From: Croceibacterium_A sp035626815
GTDB taxonomy: Bacteria; Pseudomonadota; Alphaproteobacteria; Sphingomonadales; Sphingomonadaceae
Length of the DNA stretch: 14,336 nucleotides
Assembly (NCBI GenBank): GCA_035626815.1
Contig: DASPMY010000020.1
Span: 1 to 14,336 of the forward strand
Direction of reading: 5' to 3'
A program made the position numbers and the translations under genes. Position 1 is the stretch's first letter. Every line of letters begins with the position of its first letter. This document shows, in pieces, positions 1 through 6,815 of the stretch. The notes under the pieces were generated by a model. The model saw only the letters and a list, made by a program, of their open reading frames with translations, searched no databases and had not been told where the DNA came from.

Positions 1-567
1 GCCGGCGACGATGCCGCCCTCCTGCCACAGCAGCGCCCGCACCGGCGCGCCGCCGTGACGCGCGGCGGCGAGCGCGGCGTCGGTCCGCGCCAGCAGCGCC
101 TCGCCGCGCTCGGGATGCCCGGCGAGCGCCGCCAACCGGCGGACTTGCGCGGCGTTCGCGGCGAGGTCGGGCACGATCCCGAACGTCTCGACGCGGATGC
201 CGAGCCGCCGCAGCGCCTGCGCGGTGGCCGGCGGCAGGAACGCGCCGGCGACGACCACGTCGGGATCGAGCGCCAGCACTTCCTCGACCGTCCCCCCGGT
301 CGCGCGGAACCGCCGCGCCGCGGCCAGCGGCATCGAGGTCGCGCGCGGATCGTGGCTGTAGTGCGAGATCGCCAGCAGCTGCGCCGGGTCGGCGACCTCG
401 GCGAGCACCGCGTCGGTGCACGGATTGAGCGAGACGATGGTCGGGTTCTGACCCGCGCCGGGGGGCGAGGGCGCGCAGGCGGCAAGAAGCAGCGTGACCG
501 ACCAAAATCCTCCCCGGGACGGGGAGGTGGCAGCCGCGACGCGGCTGACGGAGGGGGCCCGCCACAC
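1..567 (-). CDS. btuF: BtuF-like periplasmic binding lipoprotein of a cobalamin ABC transporter (3' end cut by window edge)
   Basis: Reading leftward, the frame is open from inside the repeat at 509-634 to the window edge. It encodes a Peripla_BP_2-type substrate-binding protein. After a hydrophobic stretch ending in the lipobox LLAAC (Cys31 with the GTG start at 567) come TIVSLNPCTDAVL, AEVADPAQLLAISHYSHDP, GGTVEEVLALDPDVVVAG and LRRLGIRVETFG. This is the usual N-lobe pattern of BtuF/FecB-like proteins. The protein would sit at the outer leaflet of the inner membrane or in the periplasm and pass B12 to an ABC permease. It lies downstream of a riboswitch-linked btuB on the same strand, which supports a corrinoid substrate; another chelate is possible. 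The start is uncertain: between the repeat and the lipobox there is no in-frame ATG, GTG or TTG. The nearest starts are GTG 567 and ATG 600, both inside the repeat. The gene is certain from about 504 leftward. Confidence 0.75.
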   Translation of the reverse strand, partial: MWRAPSVSRVAAATSPSRGGFWSVTLLLAACAPSPPGAGQNPTIVSLNPCTDAVLAEVADPAQLLAISHYSHDPRATSMPLAAARRFRATGGTVEEVLALDPDVVVAGAFLPPATAQALRRLGIRVETFGIVPDLAANAAQVRRLAALAGHPERGEALLARTDAALAAARHGGAPVRALLWQEGGIVAG

Positions 568-634
568 GCGCTGCGCCAGGCGGCGGGCCCCCTCCACCAT
601 CCTGCGGATGGTGCCCCTCCCCGTGCCGGGGAGG
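509..634. repeat. Family A composite palindromic repeat, copy 1 (btuB/btuF junction)
   Basis: This 126-base element is framed by the hairpins CCTCCCC-gggac-GGGGAGG and CTCCCC-gtgcc-GGGGAG. Inside are GCAGCCGC-gac-GCGGCTG, a long stem GGAGGGGGCCCGCC pairing with GGCGGGCCCCCTCC, and ACCATCC-tgc-GGATGGT. The architecture matches the copies at 6490-6629 and 13452-13580. It starts one base after the btuB stop and ends where the btuF-like coding region begins, so it fills the whole junction. Confidence 0.9.
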
Positions 635-635
635 A

Positions 636-2519
636 TCACAGCCGCACCCGCGCGCCGAGGTACGCGCCGCGGCCCGGCGTGGCGTAGCCGGCGGCGGTCT
701 GGTAGCGCTCGTCCCCCGCGTTCTCGACGCGGGCGAACAGCGCCACCCGGTCGCTCGCGGTCCACTCGCCGCGCAGCGTCAGCACTTGGTAGCCGCCGAG
801 CCGCACCGCGTTCGCGGCATCGTCGAAGCTGCGCGAGACGGCGCGCAAGTCGGCTCCGAGCGACAGGCGGTCGGTGGCGGCCCAGTCGAGCGAGGCGGTC
901 AGCGCGTGCCGGGGACGGCGCGGTAGCGCGTTGCCGCGGTTGGCCGCGCCGGGCGTGCGGTCCTCGGCGCCGAGCCAGGTGTAGGCCGCGCCGAGCGTCA
1001 GCCGCTCGCGCAGCGTGGCCTTCGCCTCCAGCTCGAGCCCTTGCGCGCGCGCGCGGCCGATGTTGTCGTAAGTGCCGAACGGCCGCCCGGCGCAAATGCC
1101 GCCGCTCGTCCCGAAGCAGCTGACGAAGCCGATCAGGCCGCGCGTGTCGCGGCGGAACGCGGTCGCCTTGAGCCGCACCGGATAGGCCTCGTAGCCCACC
1201 CCGAGGTCGTAGCTGCGGCTGCGCTCGGGCTGCAGCGCGGCGTTGCCGAAGTCGGAATGAAGCTGGAACAGCGTCGGCGCCTTGAAGCCCTCGCCGTAGG
1301 ACGCGGTCACGCGCCAGTGCTCGGCGAAGCGGTAGACCGCGTCGGCGCCCAGGCTCCATTCGCCGCCGAAGTCGCGGTGCGCGTCGCGCCGCAGCCCGGC
1401 GGCGAGGTGCAGCGGCCCGCCCTCGTAGTCGAGCTGGGCGTAGCCGCCGGCGATGGCGGTGCGGCGCACCGGGTCGAACAGCGTCGAGAAGCGCAGCCAT
1501 TCGCGCTCGCCGCCGAAATCGAGCGCCAGGCCGTCGGCGAAGCGCCAGCGGCCGCGCAGCTCGGCCCGCTCGCTGGTGCCGTCGGTAGTGTAGCCGGGCG
1601 CGGGGCCGACCGCCGGATCGAAGTTGTCGCGCTCGGTGTCGGCCGCCGACAGCGTCGCGCGCACGTCGAGCGCCCGGCCCGAGTAACCCAGCCCGGCCGC
1701 GCCGGAGAGCTGGCGCGTGTCCTGGAACTCGGCGGTGTCGGCGAGCGCGAACAGCGGCGCCGGAAAGCCGTCGATCTCCACCCGGCCGTCGGCGTAGCGG
1801 CCGCTGGCGAAGGCGGACACGCCGCGGGCCAGCGCGACCGTCGCCCGCCCGGCCAGCTCGCTCTGGCGAAAGCCGTCCGCCTCGGCGCCGGCCGCGGCGG
1901 CCGAGAACCCGTCGCTGTCGAGCTGGGCGGCGCGCAAGTCGAGCCGCGCGGGCCCGGCCGCGAAGGCCCCCCCGGCCCGTCCGTAGACGCTGTCGTGCGC
2001 GCCGTATTCGCCGCTGGCCGAAACCCCGTAGTCGCCGCCGGTCGTCACCGCGAGCACCCCGCCGAGCGCCTGGCTGCCCCAGATCGTGCTGTTCGAGCTG
2101 CGCAGCAGCTCGACTTTCGCGAGGTTGCCCATCAGCAGGTTGCCGAGGTCGAAGCCGCCGCCGGGCGCCGCCGGGTCGGCCACGCGCACGCCGTCGACCA
2201 GCACCAGCAGCTGCTCGCCTTCGGCGCCGCGCACGCGCAGCGCGGTGAAGTTGCCCGGGCCGCCGTTGCGGCTCGCGCTCACCCCGGGCGCGCGCTCGAG
2301 CAGGCGGGTGAGGTCGGCCCCCTGCACGCTGTCGATCTCCTCGCGGGTGAATGCGGTGACCGATTGTCCCGTCGATACAATCGCTTGCCGGGCGCCGTTG
2401 GCAAGCACTGTGATGCTGGCCTCGTCGACCGGGTCGGCGATCAGGACGTCCTGCTCCTGCGCCGTCGCGGGCTGCGCGACGGCCAAAGGCATGAGGCAAA
2501 TCAGGTATTTGGGTGCCAT
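636..2519 (-). CDS. btuB: TonB-dependent outer-membrane vitamin B12 receptor
   Basis: This 627-aa protein is a typical TonB-dependent beta-barrel receptor. The signal peptide is MAPKYLICLMPLAVAQPATA, with likely cleavage after Ala20. A TonB box, ITVLA, lies at about residues 36-40. The plug domain contains REEIDSVQGADLTRLLERAPGV, VRGAEGEQLLVLVDGVRV, VELLRSSNSTIWGSQALGG and VLAVTT. The remaining roughly 450 residues are a barrel with alternating aromatic strands. A Cys pair in VSCFGTSGGICAG may form a disulfide in an extracellular loop. It imports corrinoids using TonB energy. I assign BtuB because of the cobalamin riboswitch directly upstream and the BtuF-like gene downstream. The ATG at 2519 is preferred over the in-frame GTG at 2531, because GGAGGG lies about four bases before the ATG and overlaps the GTG region. 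The C-terminus ends in Leu instead of the usual aromatic residue. Confidence 0.93.
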   Translation of the reverse strand: MAPKYLICLMPLAVAQPATAQEQDVLIADPVDEASITVLANGARQAIVSTGQSVTAFTREEIDSVQGADLTRLLERAPGVSASRNGGPGNFTALRVRGAEGEQLLVLVDGVRVADPAAPGGGFDLGNLLMGNLAKVELLRSSNSTIWGSQALGGVLAVTTGGDYGVSASGEYGAHDSVYGRAGGAFAAGPARLDLRAAQLDSDGFSAAAAGAEADGFRQSELAGRATVALARGVSAFASGRYADGRVEIDGFPAPLFALADTAEFQDTRQLSGAAGLGYSGRALDVRATLSAADTERDNFDPAVGPAPGYTTDGTSERAELRGRWRFADGLALDFGGEREWLRFSTLFDPVRRTAIAGGYAQLDYEGGPLHLAAGLRRDAHRDFGGEWSLGADAVYRFAEHWRVTASYGEGFKAPTLFQLHSDFGNAALQPERSRSYDLGVGYEAYPVRLKATAFRRDTRGLIGFVSCFGTSGGICAGRPFGTYDNIGRARAQGLELEAKATLRERLTLGAAYTWLGAEDRTPGAANRGNALPRRPRHALTASLDWAATDRLSLGADLRAVSRSFDDAANAVRLGGYQVLTLRGEWTASDRVALFARVENAGDERYQTAAGYATPGRGAYLGARVRL

Positions 2520-2919
2520 ATTTCCCTCCACGAACGAACGTGCCGTTCATGGCGGGAGCGGCGCGGCCTGCAACGCGGGACCGCGCCTCTCCGCTGGCTT
2601 CCGGTGCACCCCGCCCGGCTGCCGAACGACTGTCGCGGCCAGGTTTCCTGGCTCCCGGATCGCGGCCGCCGCCCCGCCTTCCCGTGGCCTTGCGGCACAG
2701 TGGCGTCGTGGGGCGCGGCTCCCCGGTCACAGTTGCGGGGGCAGCGCGGGCTTCGGACCCGCTTCCCTCGCCGTCCTCGCGGACGACGGCCCGGCCTCCC
2801 GGGCGATCCGTGACGTCGGCGGCGAGTTTAGCGCGCGTCGCGCGGCTGTCCAGCTTTGGCACGCCGCCGCCGCCGCGGGTGCGCTCCGGGCCCGGGCGGG
2901 CTACGCGCCGGGCGCGCCC
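2520..2919. other. Divergent intergenic region between btuB and the cell-wall hydrolase gene
   Basis: This stretch of about 400 bases separates two divergent genes. Its middle is the riboswitch at 2637-2810. The part at 2520-2636 is the btuB leader, ending in GGAGGG. The part at 2811-2919 must hold the btuB promoter and whatever drives the rightward gene. I see no convincing -35/-10 pair in either direction in this GC-rich DNA, and no further gene. Confidence 0.6.
2637..2810 (-). promoter_or_regulatory. Cobalamin riboswitch upstream of btuB
   Basis: The minus strand shows the conserved parts of the cobalamin aptamer in the right order. They are AGGGAAGCGGG, then GAAGCCCGCGCTG, then CCCCCGCAACTGTGACC (near 2728-2745), then GCCACTGTGCCG (about 2696-2704), then GGGAAGGCGGGGC, then the B12 box AGCCAGGAAACCTGG (about 2640-2653). 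The btuB start lies about 118 bases downstream. From the known behaviour of this class, B12 binding is expected to lower expression of btuB and probably btuF. The 5' limit near 2810 is approximate. Confidence 0.92.
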
Positions 2920-4035
2920 ATGACCGACCACCGCCACCCCGCCGAACCCCGCCCGCGCGACTTCACCGCGCGGCTGTCGCGCGATCCCGCGCCGATCGGC
3001 CGCCGGCGGCGCAACCGTCACGCCGGGCGCCGGCTGGCGGTGCTGGCGGCGGCGATCGCGGTCCCGGCGATGGCCGCGCCGGTCGAGTGGCAGCCGGCCG
3101 CGCCGAGGGCGTCCGCCCCCGCCCGGCCGCTCGGCTTCGAGATCCCCGGCGAGAGCTTCCCCGGCTCGGCGTTCTATTACCTCGACGACCTGCCGAACGT
3201 GCGCGGGGCGGCCGGCTCGCTGCCGGCCGAGGAGGCGGGAATCGCGCTGCCACGTCCGTCCGCCGGCGGGCTCGACAGCGGGCCGATCGCCCGCGCGCTG
3301 TTCAGCGCCGGCAGCCTCAGCGACCGCGCCCGCGCCCGCCGGTGCCTGACGCTGGCGATCTACTACGAGGCCGCGACCGAGCCCGACGCCGGGCAGCGCG
3401 CAGTCGCCCAGGTGGTGCTCAACCGCGTCGCCCACCCGGCTTATCCCGACACCGTCTGCGGGGTGGTGTTCCAGGGCTCGGAGCGGCGCACCGGATGCCA
3501 GTTCAGCTTCACCTGCGACGGCGCGCTGGCCCGCCGGCCGGCGCGGATGTGGTGGGACCGCGCCGAGCGCGTGGCCGACGCCGCGCTGGCCGGCGCGGTC
3601 TATGCCCCGGTCGGCCTGGCGACGCACTACCACACCGTGCAGATCCACCCGTACTGGGCCGACAGCCTCGACCATATCGGCACCATCGGCGCGCACCGCT
3701 TCTACCGCTGGCGCGGCGCCGCCGGCCGCCCGGCGGCGTTCAGCGACGCCTACCTCGGCGGCGAGCCGGTGGCCGCGCCGCATGCCCGGCTGGCGCGGGC
3801 GGAAGCGGGCGAGGCCGATCCGCTGGCGCTGGCGCGCGCCTACGAGACCGCGCTCGAGGCGGCCCGCGCGACCGCCGCCGCCGCTCCGGCGCCGCATTAC
3901 TCGGCCGAGATCGAGGCGCGCGGCGGCGACGCGCTGTTCCGCGCCCAGCCCTCGTCGGTCTCGGGCCCGGGGGCCGGCCAGGTGCGCGAGGAATACGCCC
4001 GCAGCGGGCAGTGGCTCAAGCAGCCGGGGAGCTGA
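2920..4035 (+). CDS. SleB/CwlJ-type cell-wall hydrolase, membrane-anchored or exported
   Basis: This 371-aa protein has an Arg-rich N-terminus (GRRRRNRHAGRR, residues 27-38). A hydrophobic segment follows at about 39-52 (LAVLAAAIAVPAMA), which looks like a signal peptide or anchor. The hydrolase domain spans about 140-265. It contains RCLTLAIYYEAATEP (probable catalytic Glu150), AVAQVVLNRVAHPAYPDTVC, FSFTCDG, THYHTVQIHPYWADSL and IGAHRFYRW. These match the Hydrolase_2 family of peptidoglycan lytic enzymes, known from spore germination and widespread in non-sporulating alphaproteobacteria. It probably cuts peptidoglycan in the periplasm during growth or division. The C-terminal 100 residues are Ala-rich with no recognised domain. 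The start ATG lacks a clear ribosome binding site, so the exact N-terminus is uncertain. It diverges from btuB and shares no obvious pathway with it. Confidence 0.88.
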   Translation: MTDHRHPAEPRPRDFTARLSRDPAPIGRRRRNRHAGRRLAVLAAAIAVPAMAAPVEWQPAAPRASAPARPLGFEIPGESFPGSAFYYLDDLPNVRGAAGSLPAEEAGIALPRPSAGGLDSGPIARALFSAGSLSDRARARRCLTLAIYYEAATEPDAGQRAVAQVVLNRVAHPAYPDTVCGVVFQGSERRTGCQFSFTCDGALARRPARMWWDRAERVADAALAGAVYAPVGLATHYHTVQIHPYWADSLDHIGTIGAHRFYRWRGAAGRPAAFSDAYLGGEPVAAPHARLARAEAGEADPLALARAYETALEAARATAAAAPAPHYSAEIEARGGDALFRAQPSSVSGPGAGQVREEYARSGQWLKQPGS

Positions 4036-4133
4036 CCGCCTTCCGCCCGGCCGATAATGGTAAACCGCTGGCGCCATTCGGGAAACCATTCGGCCCAACG
4101 ATTGCTTAGCCGGGCGCCGCTATCCCCGCGGCG

Positions 4134-4442
4134 ATGACCATCCGCTTCGCCGCCCCGCCCGACGCGCTCGCCCCGCGCATGAGCCCGCGCCGGATCCGCG
4201 AATCGTGCGGGCTGCCGGCCAACGACAACGGCGGCGGCCGGGCGACCGACGCGATGCTCCACGCCGCGCTGCGCCATTTCGCCGAGCACGGCCTCGCCGC
4301 CGCGCAGCGCGCGCGCAAGCAGGCCGAGGCGGCGTTCTTCGCCGGCGACCGCCAGGGCTACCAGTGGTGGCTGGAGATCTGCCGCGCGCTCGACCGGCGC
4401 ATGGCCAGCGAGCTCGTCGCGGGGACCGGCCTGAGCGCCTGA
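4134..4442 (+). CDS. Conserved hypothetical protein, 102 aa
   Basis: This small protein opens with a basic, Pro-rich segment (ALAPRMSPRRIRESCGLPANDNG). The rest looks mainly helical: TDAMLHAALRHFAEHGLAAA, ARKQAEAAFFAGDRQGY and WWLEICRALDRRMASELV. It has no signal peptide, membrane segment or catalytic motif that I recognise. It resembles small cytosolic proteins I recall as common hypotheticals in sphingomonads; that is memory, not a search. Codon use matches the neighbours (third positions almost always G or C), which supports real coding. The start ATG follows a GC-rich stretch without a good ribosome binding site. The AT-richer segment at 4052-4110 could hold its promoter. A 197-aa frame on the other strand overlaps it, but the plus-strand protein has the more natural composition. 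Function unknown. Confidence 0.72.
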   Translation: MTIRFAAPPDALAPRMSPRRIRESCGLPANDNGGGRATDAMLHAALRHFAEHGLAAAQRARKQAEAAFFAGDRQGYQWWLEICRALDRRMASELVAGTGLSA

Positions 4443-4482
4443 CGCGGCGCGGCGCAGACCCCCGCAATCGCCCGGAATCGGC

Positions 4483-4503
4483 CCTGTCACAGGCTTAACC
4501 TGT
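4483..4503. promoter_or_regulatory. Alternating ACAGG/CCTGT half-sites upstream of the GGDEF-EAL gene
   Basis: The sequence reads CCTGT-c-ACAGG-cttaa-CCTGT. It holds three half-sites of one 5-base motif, which form two overlapping inverted repeats. It lies about 30 bases upstream of the strong ribosome binding site at 4532-4539, in a locally AT-richer spot. It could be an operator or just a small hairpin after the upstream gene. There is no direct evidence of binding. Confidence 0.3.
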
Positions 4504-4531
4504 CGAGAACCTCTAGCCGCTATGCCCGCCG

Positions 4532-4539
4532 GGAAGGAG
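4532..4539 (+). promoter_or_regulatory. Strong ribosome binding site pointing to a non-canonical start (ATC 4547)
   Basis: GGAAGGAG is the best Shine-Dalgarno match in the window. Seven bases downstream, in frame with the GGDEF-EAL protein, is an ATC codon at 4547, followed by IKRLDKIFHGYFGRDARDEQ. No ATG, GTG or TTG occurs in this frame between the stop TAG at 4514 and the GTG at 4607. A GTG at 4542 is only two bases from the Shine-Dalgarno and out of frame. Confidence 0.5.
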
Positions 4540-4606
4540 CGGTGCGATCAAACGCCTCGATAAGATATTCCACGGCTACTTCGGGCGCGACGCGCGCGAC
4601 GAGCAG

Positions 4607-6487
4607 GTGCGCGCGAAGCTCGTCCAGACGCTGTACACCCAGCCGGCCAGCCTGGCGATCGGCGCGCTGTGCGGCATCGCGGTCGCCGCCTGCGCCGCGA
4701 TCGTCACCGGCAACCCGTGGGTCCAGCTCGCCGCGCTGGCGCTCACCGTCGTCGGTCTCGCCCGCATCGCGCTCGCCGCGGGCCTGTCGCCCAAGCACCA
4801 CTCGGCGCGCAGCCTCGAGCTGATCTACGAGGCCGGGGCGTTCAGCTACGCCTTCCTCGCCGGGCTGCTGGCGGCGCTGACGATCCTGTTCGACAGCGAC
4901 ACCCACGTCGAGGTGCTGACCTTCGGCTACGCGCTGGCCTATGCCAACGGCATCTCGGCGCGCAACGCCGGGCGGCCGTTCATCGCCATCGGCCAGCTGA
5001 TGCTCGGCGTGCTGCCGGTGCTGGTCGCCTCGTTCGCCATCGCCACACCGGCGCTGCTGGTGCTCGGCGTCACCACCAGCTTGATGGTCGTGGCGATGAC
5101 CTCGGTGACGATGACGGTGTTCCGCACGCTCAAGGAGCAGATCTTCGCCGCCGAGGCGAGCGCCGAGATGGCCGACAAGATGCGCCACCTTGCGCGGACC
5201 GACGTGGTCACCGGGCTCGCCAACCGCGCCGGGCTCAACAACGACCTGGTCGAGATGATGATGGTGCTGCCCGAAGGCCAGAAGCTGGCGCTGTTCTGGC
5301 TCGACCTCGACCGGTTCAAGGAGATCAACGACACGCTCGGCCACCCGATCGGCGACAAGGTGCTGGCCGAGATGGCCAACCGGCTGCGCGCGACCGCGCC
5401 CGAGAACGCCACCGTCGCGCGCTTCGGCGGCGACGAGTTCATCGTCGTCGCCGAGGTCGCCGACCGCGCCGAAAGCGAGCGGCTGGCGCGGGCGATGGCC
5501 GACGAAGTCGCCCGCTCGACCCGCATCGAGGGCCAGCGGATCGACACCGCCGCCTCGATGGGCGTGGCGCTGCTGCCCGACGACGGGCCCGACATCGACA
5601 CGCTGATGCAGGGCGCCGATCTGGCGCTGTACCACGCCAAGATCCACGGCCGGAACCAGATCTGCTTCTTCGACACCTCGATGACCCGCGACCTCGTGCG
5701 CAAGAAGGAGATCGAGGCCGAGCTGCGCGCGGCGATCCAGCGCGACGAGCTGTCGATCTTCTTCCAGCCGATCGTCGACCTCGAGACCGGCAAGATCCGC
5801 ACCTTCGAGGCGCTCGTCCGCTGGTTCCACCCGGAGAAGGGCGAGCTGCGCCCCGACGAGTTCATCCCGGTGGCCGAGGACACCGGGGTCATCATCACGC
5901 TCGGCAACTGGATCACCGCGCAAGCCGCGCGGGCCTGCGCCGGCTGGCCGCCGGACGTGACCATCGCGGTCAACCTGTCGCCGGTGCAGATCCGCGCGCC
6001 GGGCGCCGCGCTCGGCATCCTCAACTCGCTGCGCGAGGCCAACCTCGACCCGCGCCGGCTCGAGCTCGAGGTGACCGAAAGCCTGTTCCTCGACGACGAC
6101 GAGAACACCGCGCGGTTCATCGACGACCTCGCCAAGGAGGGGGTGCGCTTCGCGCTCGACGACTTCGGCACCGGCTACTCCTCGCTCGGCTACATCAACA
6201 AGTTCCCGTTCAAGAAGATCAAGGTCGACCGCAGCTTCGTCTCCGGCCCCGACGTCGGCAAGAAGAGCGACGCGATCATCCGCGCGGTGGCCGAGATGGG
6301 CGCGACGCTCGACATGGACATCGTCGCCGAGGGGCTCGAGACGATCGAGCAGGTCACCGCGGTGCGCGCCGCCGGGTGCACGCTCGGCCAGGGCTACTAC
6401 TTCAGCCGCGCGGTGCCCGACTACCTCGCGGCGATGCTGCTGGCGCAGGAGCGCCAGAGCGGCGCCGTCAAGCGCCTCGCGGGATAA
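4607..6487 (+). CDS. Membrane-anchored GGDEF-EAL protein (c-di-GMP synthesis and/or breakdown)
   Basis: Counting from the GTG at 4607 the protein has 626 aa. Five or six hydrophobic segments fill residues 15-171 (about 15-34, 38-59, 78-95, 101-118, 124-143, 146-171). A short linker (KEQIFAAEASAEMADKMRHLARTD) leads to a GGDEF domain at about 195-355 with intact RFGGDEF (274-278). An EAL domain follows at about 370-620, with FEALVRW (401-403), NLSPVQ, LEVTESLF, DDFGTGYSSLG (518-528), KVDRSF and AEGLET. Both catalytic signatures are complete, so cyclase and phosphodiesterase activity are both possible. The four residues where an RxxD inhibitory site would sit read PENA, so product inhibition by the usual I-site is not expected. 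Translation may begin at ATC 4547, adding 20 residues, since a strong ribosome binding site precedes it. The gene appears monocistronic and is followed by a family A repeat. Confidence 0.93.
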   Translation: MRAKLVQTLYTQPASLAIGALCGIAVAACAAIVTGNPWVQLAALALTVVGLARIALAAGLSPKHHSARSLELIYEAGAFSYAFLAGLLAALTILFDSDTHVEVLTFGYALAYANGISARNAGRPFIAIGQLMLGVLPVLVASFAIATPALLVLGVTTSLMVVAMTSVTMTVFRTLKEQIFAAEASAEMADKMRHLARTDVVTGLANRAGLNNDLVEMMMVLPEGQKLALFWLDLDRFKEINDTLGHPIGDKVLAEMANRLRATAPENATVARFGGDEFIVVAEVADRAESERLARAMADEVARSTRIEGQRIDTAASMGVALLPDDGPDIDTLMQGADLALYHAKIHGRNQICFFDTSMTRDLVRKKEIEAELRAAIQRDELSIFFQPIVDLETGKIRTFEALVRWFHPEKGELRPDEFIPVAEDTGVIITLGNWITAQAARACAGWPPDVTIAVNLSPVQIRAPGAALGILNSLREANLDPRRLELEVTESLFLDDDENTARFIDDLAKEGVRFALDDFGTGYSSLGYINKFPFKKIKVDRSFVSGPDVGKKSDAIIRAVAEMGATLDMDIVAEGLETIEQVTAVRAAGCTLGQGYYFSRAVPDYLAAMLLAQERQSGAVKRLAG

Positions 6488-6489
6488 TT

Positions 6490-6629
6490 CCTCCCCAGAA
6501 TGGGGAGGGGGACCACCCGAAGGGTGGTGGAGGGGCACGGGCGGATGCTCCCGAACCTACGAGGTCATGATCAGCCTCGCGTGCCCCTCCACCATGCTGC
6601 GCATGGTCCCCCTCCCCGTGCCGGGGAGG
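6490..6629. repeat. Family A composite palindromic repeat, copy 2 (between the GGDEF-EAL gene and mdh)
   Basis: This 140-base element begins two bases after the TAA stop. Its parts in order are CCTCCCC-agaat-GGGGAGG, ACCACCC-gaa-GGGTGGT, a 12-base stem TGGAGGGGCACG pairing with CGTGCCCCTCCA across a variable centre, ACCATGC-tgc-GCATGGT, and CCTCCCC-gtgcc-GGGGAGG. The whole can fold as a cruciform. No T-run follows, so a standard intrinsic terminator is not evident, though the fold could still attenuate transcription. Confidence 0.9.
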
Positions 6630-6815
6630 ATTATCGCTATTGCGAACTGTTAGCATAAATTCCCGACAAATCCCCAGTTTCCCCGGTTGCAATGCCCCCT
6701 CGGCAGGCCTAGGGCGGCGCCCATCGCACCGGTCGCATCCTCTCGCGGGCCGCGGGACGCGCCGGGAACGCAGCCCTGATCGCGCCCGCGCCAGTGAAGG
6801 ACACGGCTGACCCCC
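6630..6815 (+). promoter_or_regulatory. Upstream region of mdh, likely promoter of the TCA operon
   Basis: Together with the repeat, this completes a gap of about 330 bases between coding regions. Bases 6631-6680 are the most AT-rich stretch nearby (ttatcgctattgcgaact, then gcataaattcccgacaaat) and are the most likely promoter location. Weak elements such as TTATCG with CATAAA 17 bases later can be picked out, but they are far from consensus. A GAAGGA at 6796-6801 is a distant ribosome binding site for mdh. Confidence 0.35.

Noticed and set aside
55..687. A 210-aa plus-strand open frame over the btuF-like gene
   Set aside because: Its translation is Arg/Gly-rich and runs through the palindromic repeat. 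The minus strand gives a coherent binding protein.
2529..2531. GTG as the start of btuB
   Set aside because: It overlaps the GGAGGG ribosome binding site. ATG 2519 is correctly spaced and gives a normal signal peptide.
1041..2813. A 590-aa plus-strand open frame over btuB and the riboswitch
   Set aside because: Low-complexity translation. It crosses the riboswitch, and the opposite strand encodes a recognisable receptor.
4520..6538. A 672-aa open frame antisense to the GGDEF-EAL gene
   Set aside because: Same artefact. Its composition is Arg/Asp/His-rich with no domain, and it covers a clear GGDEF-EAL protein.
6490..6629. Intrinsic terminator after the GGDEF-EAL gene
   Set aside because: The stems are strong but no T-run follows. 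The same element lies inside an operon at sucB/lpdA, so it is better described as a repeat.
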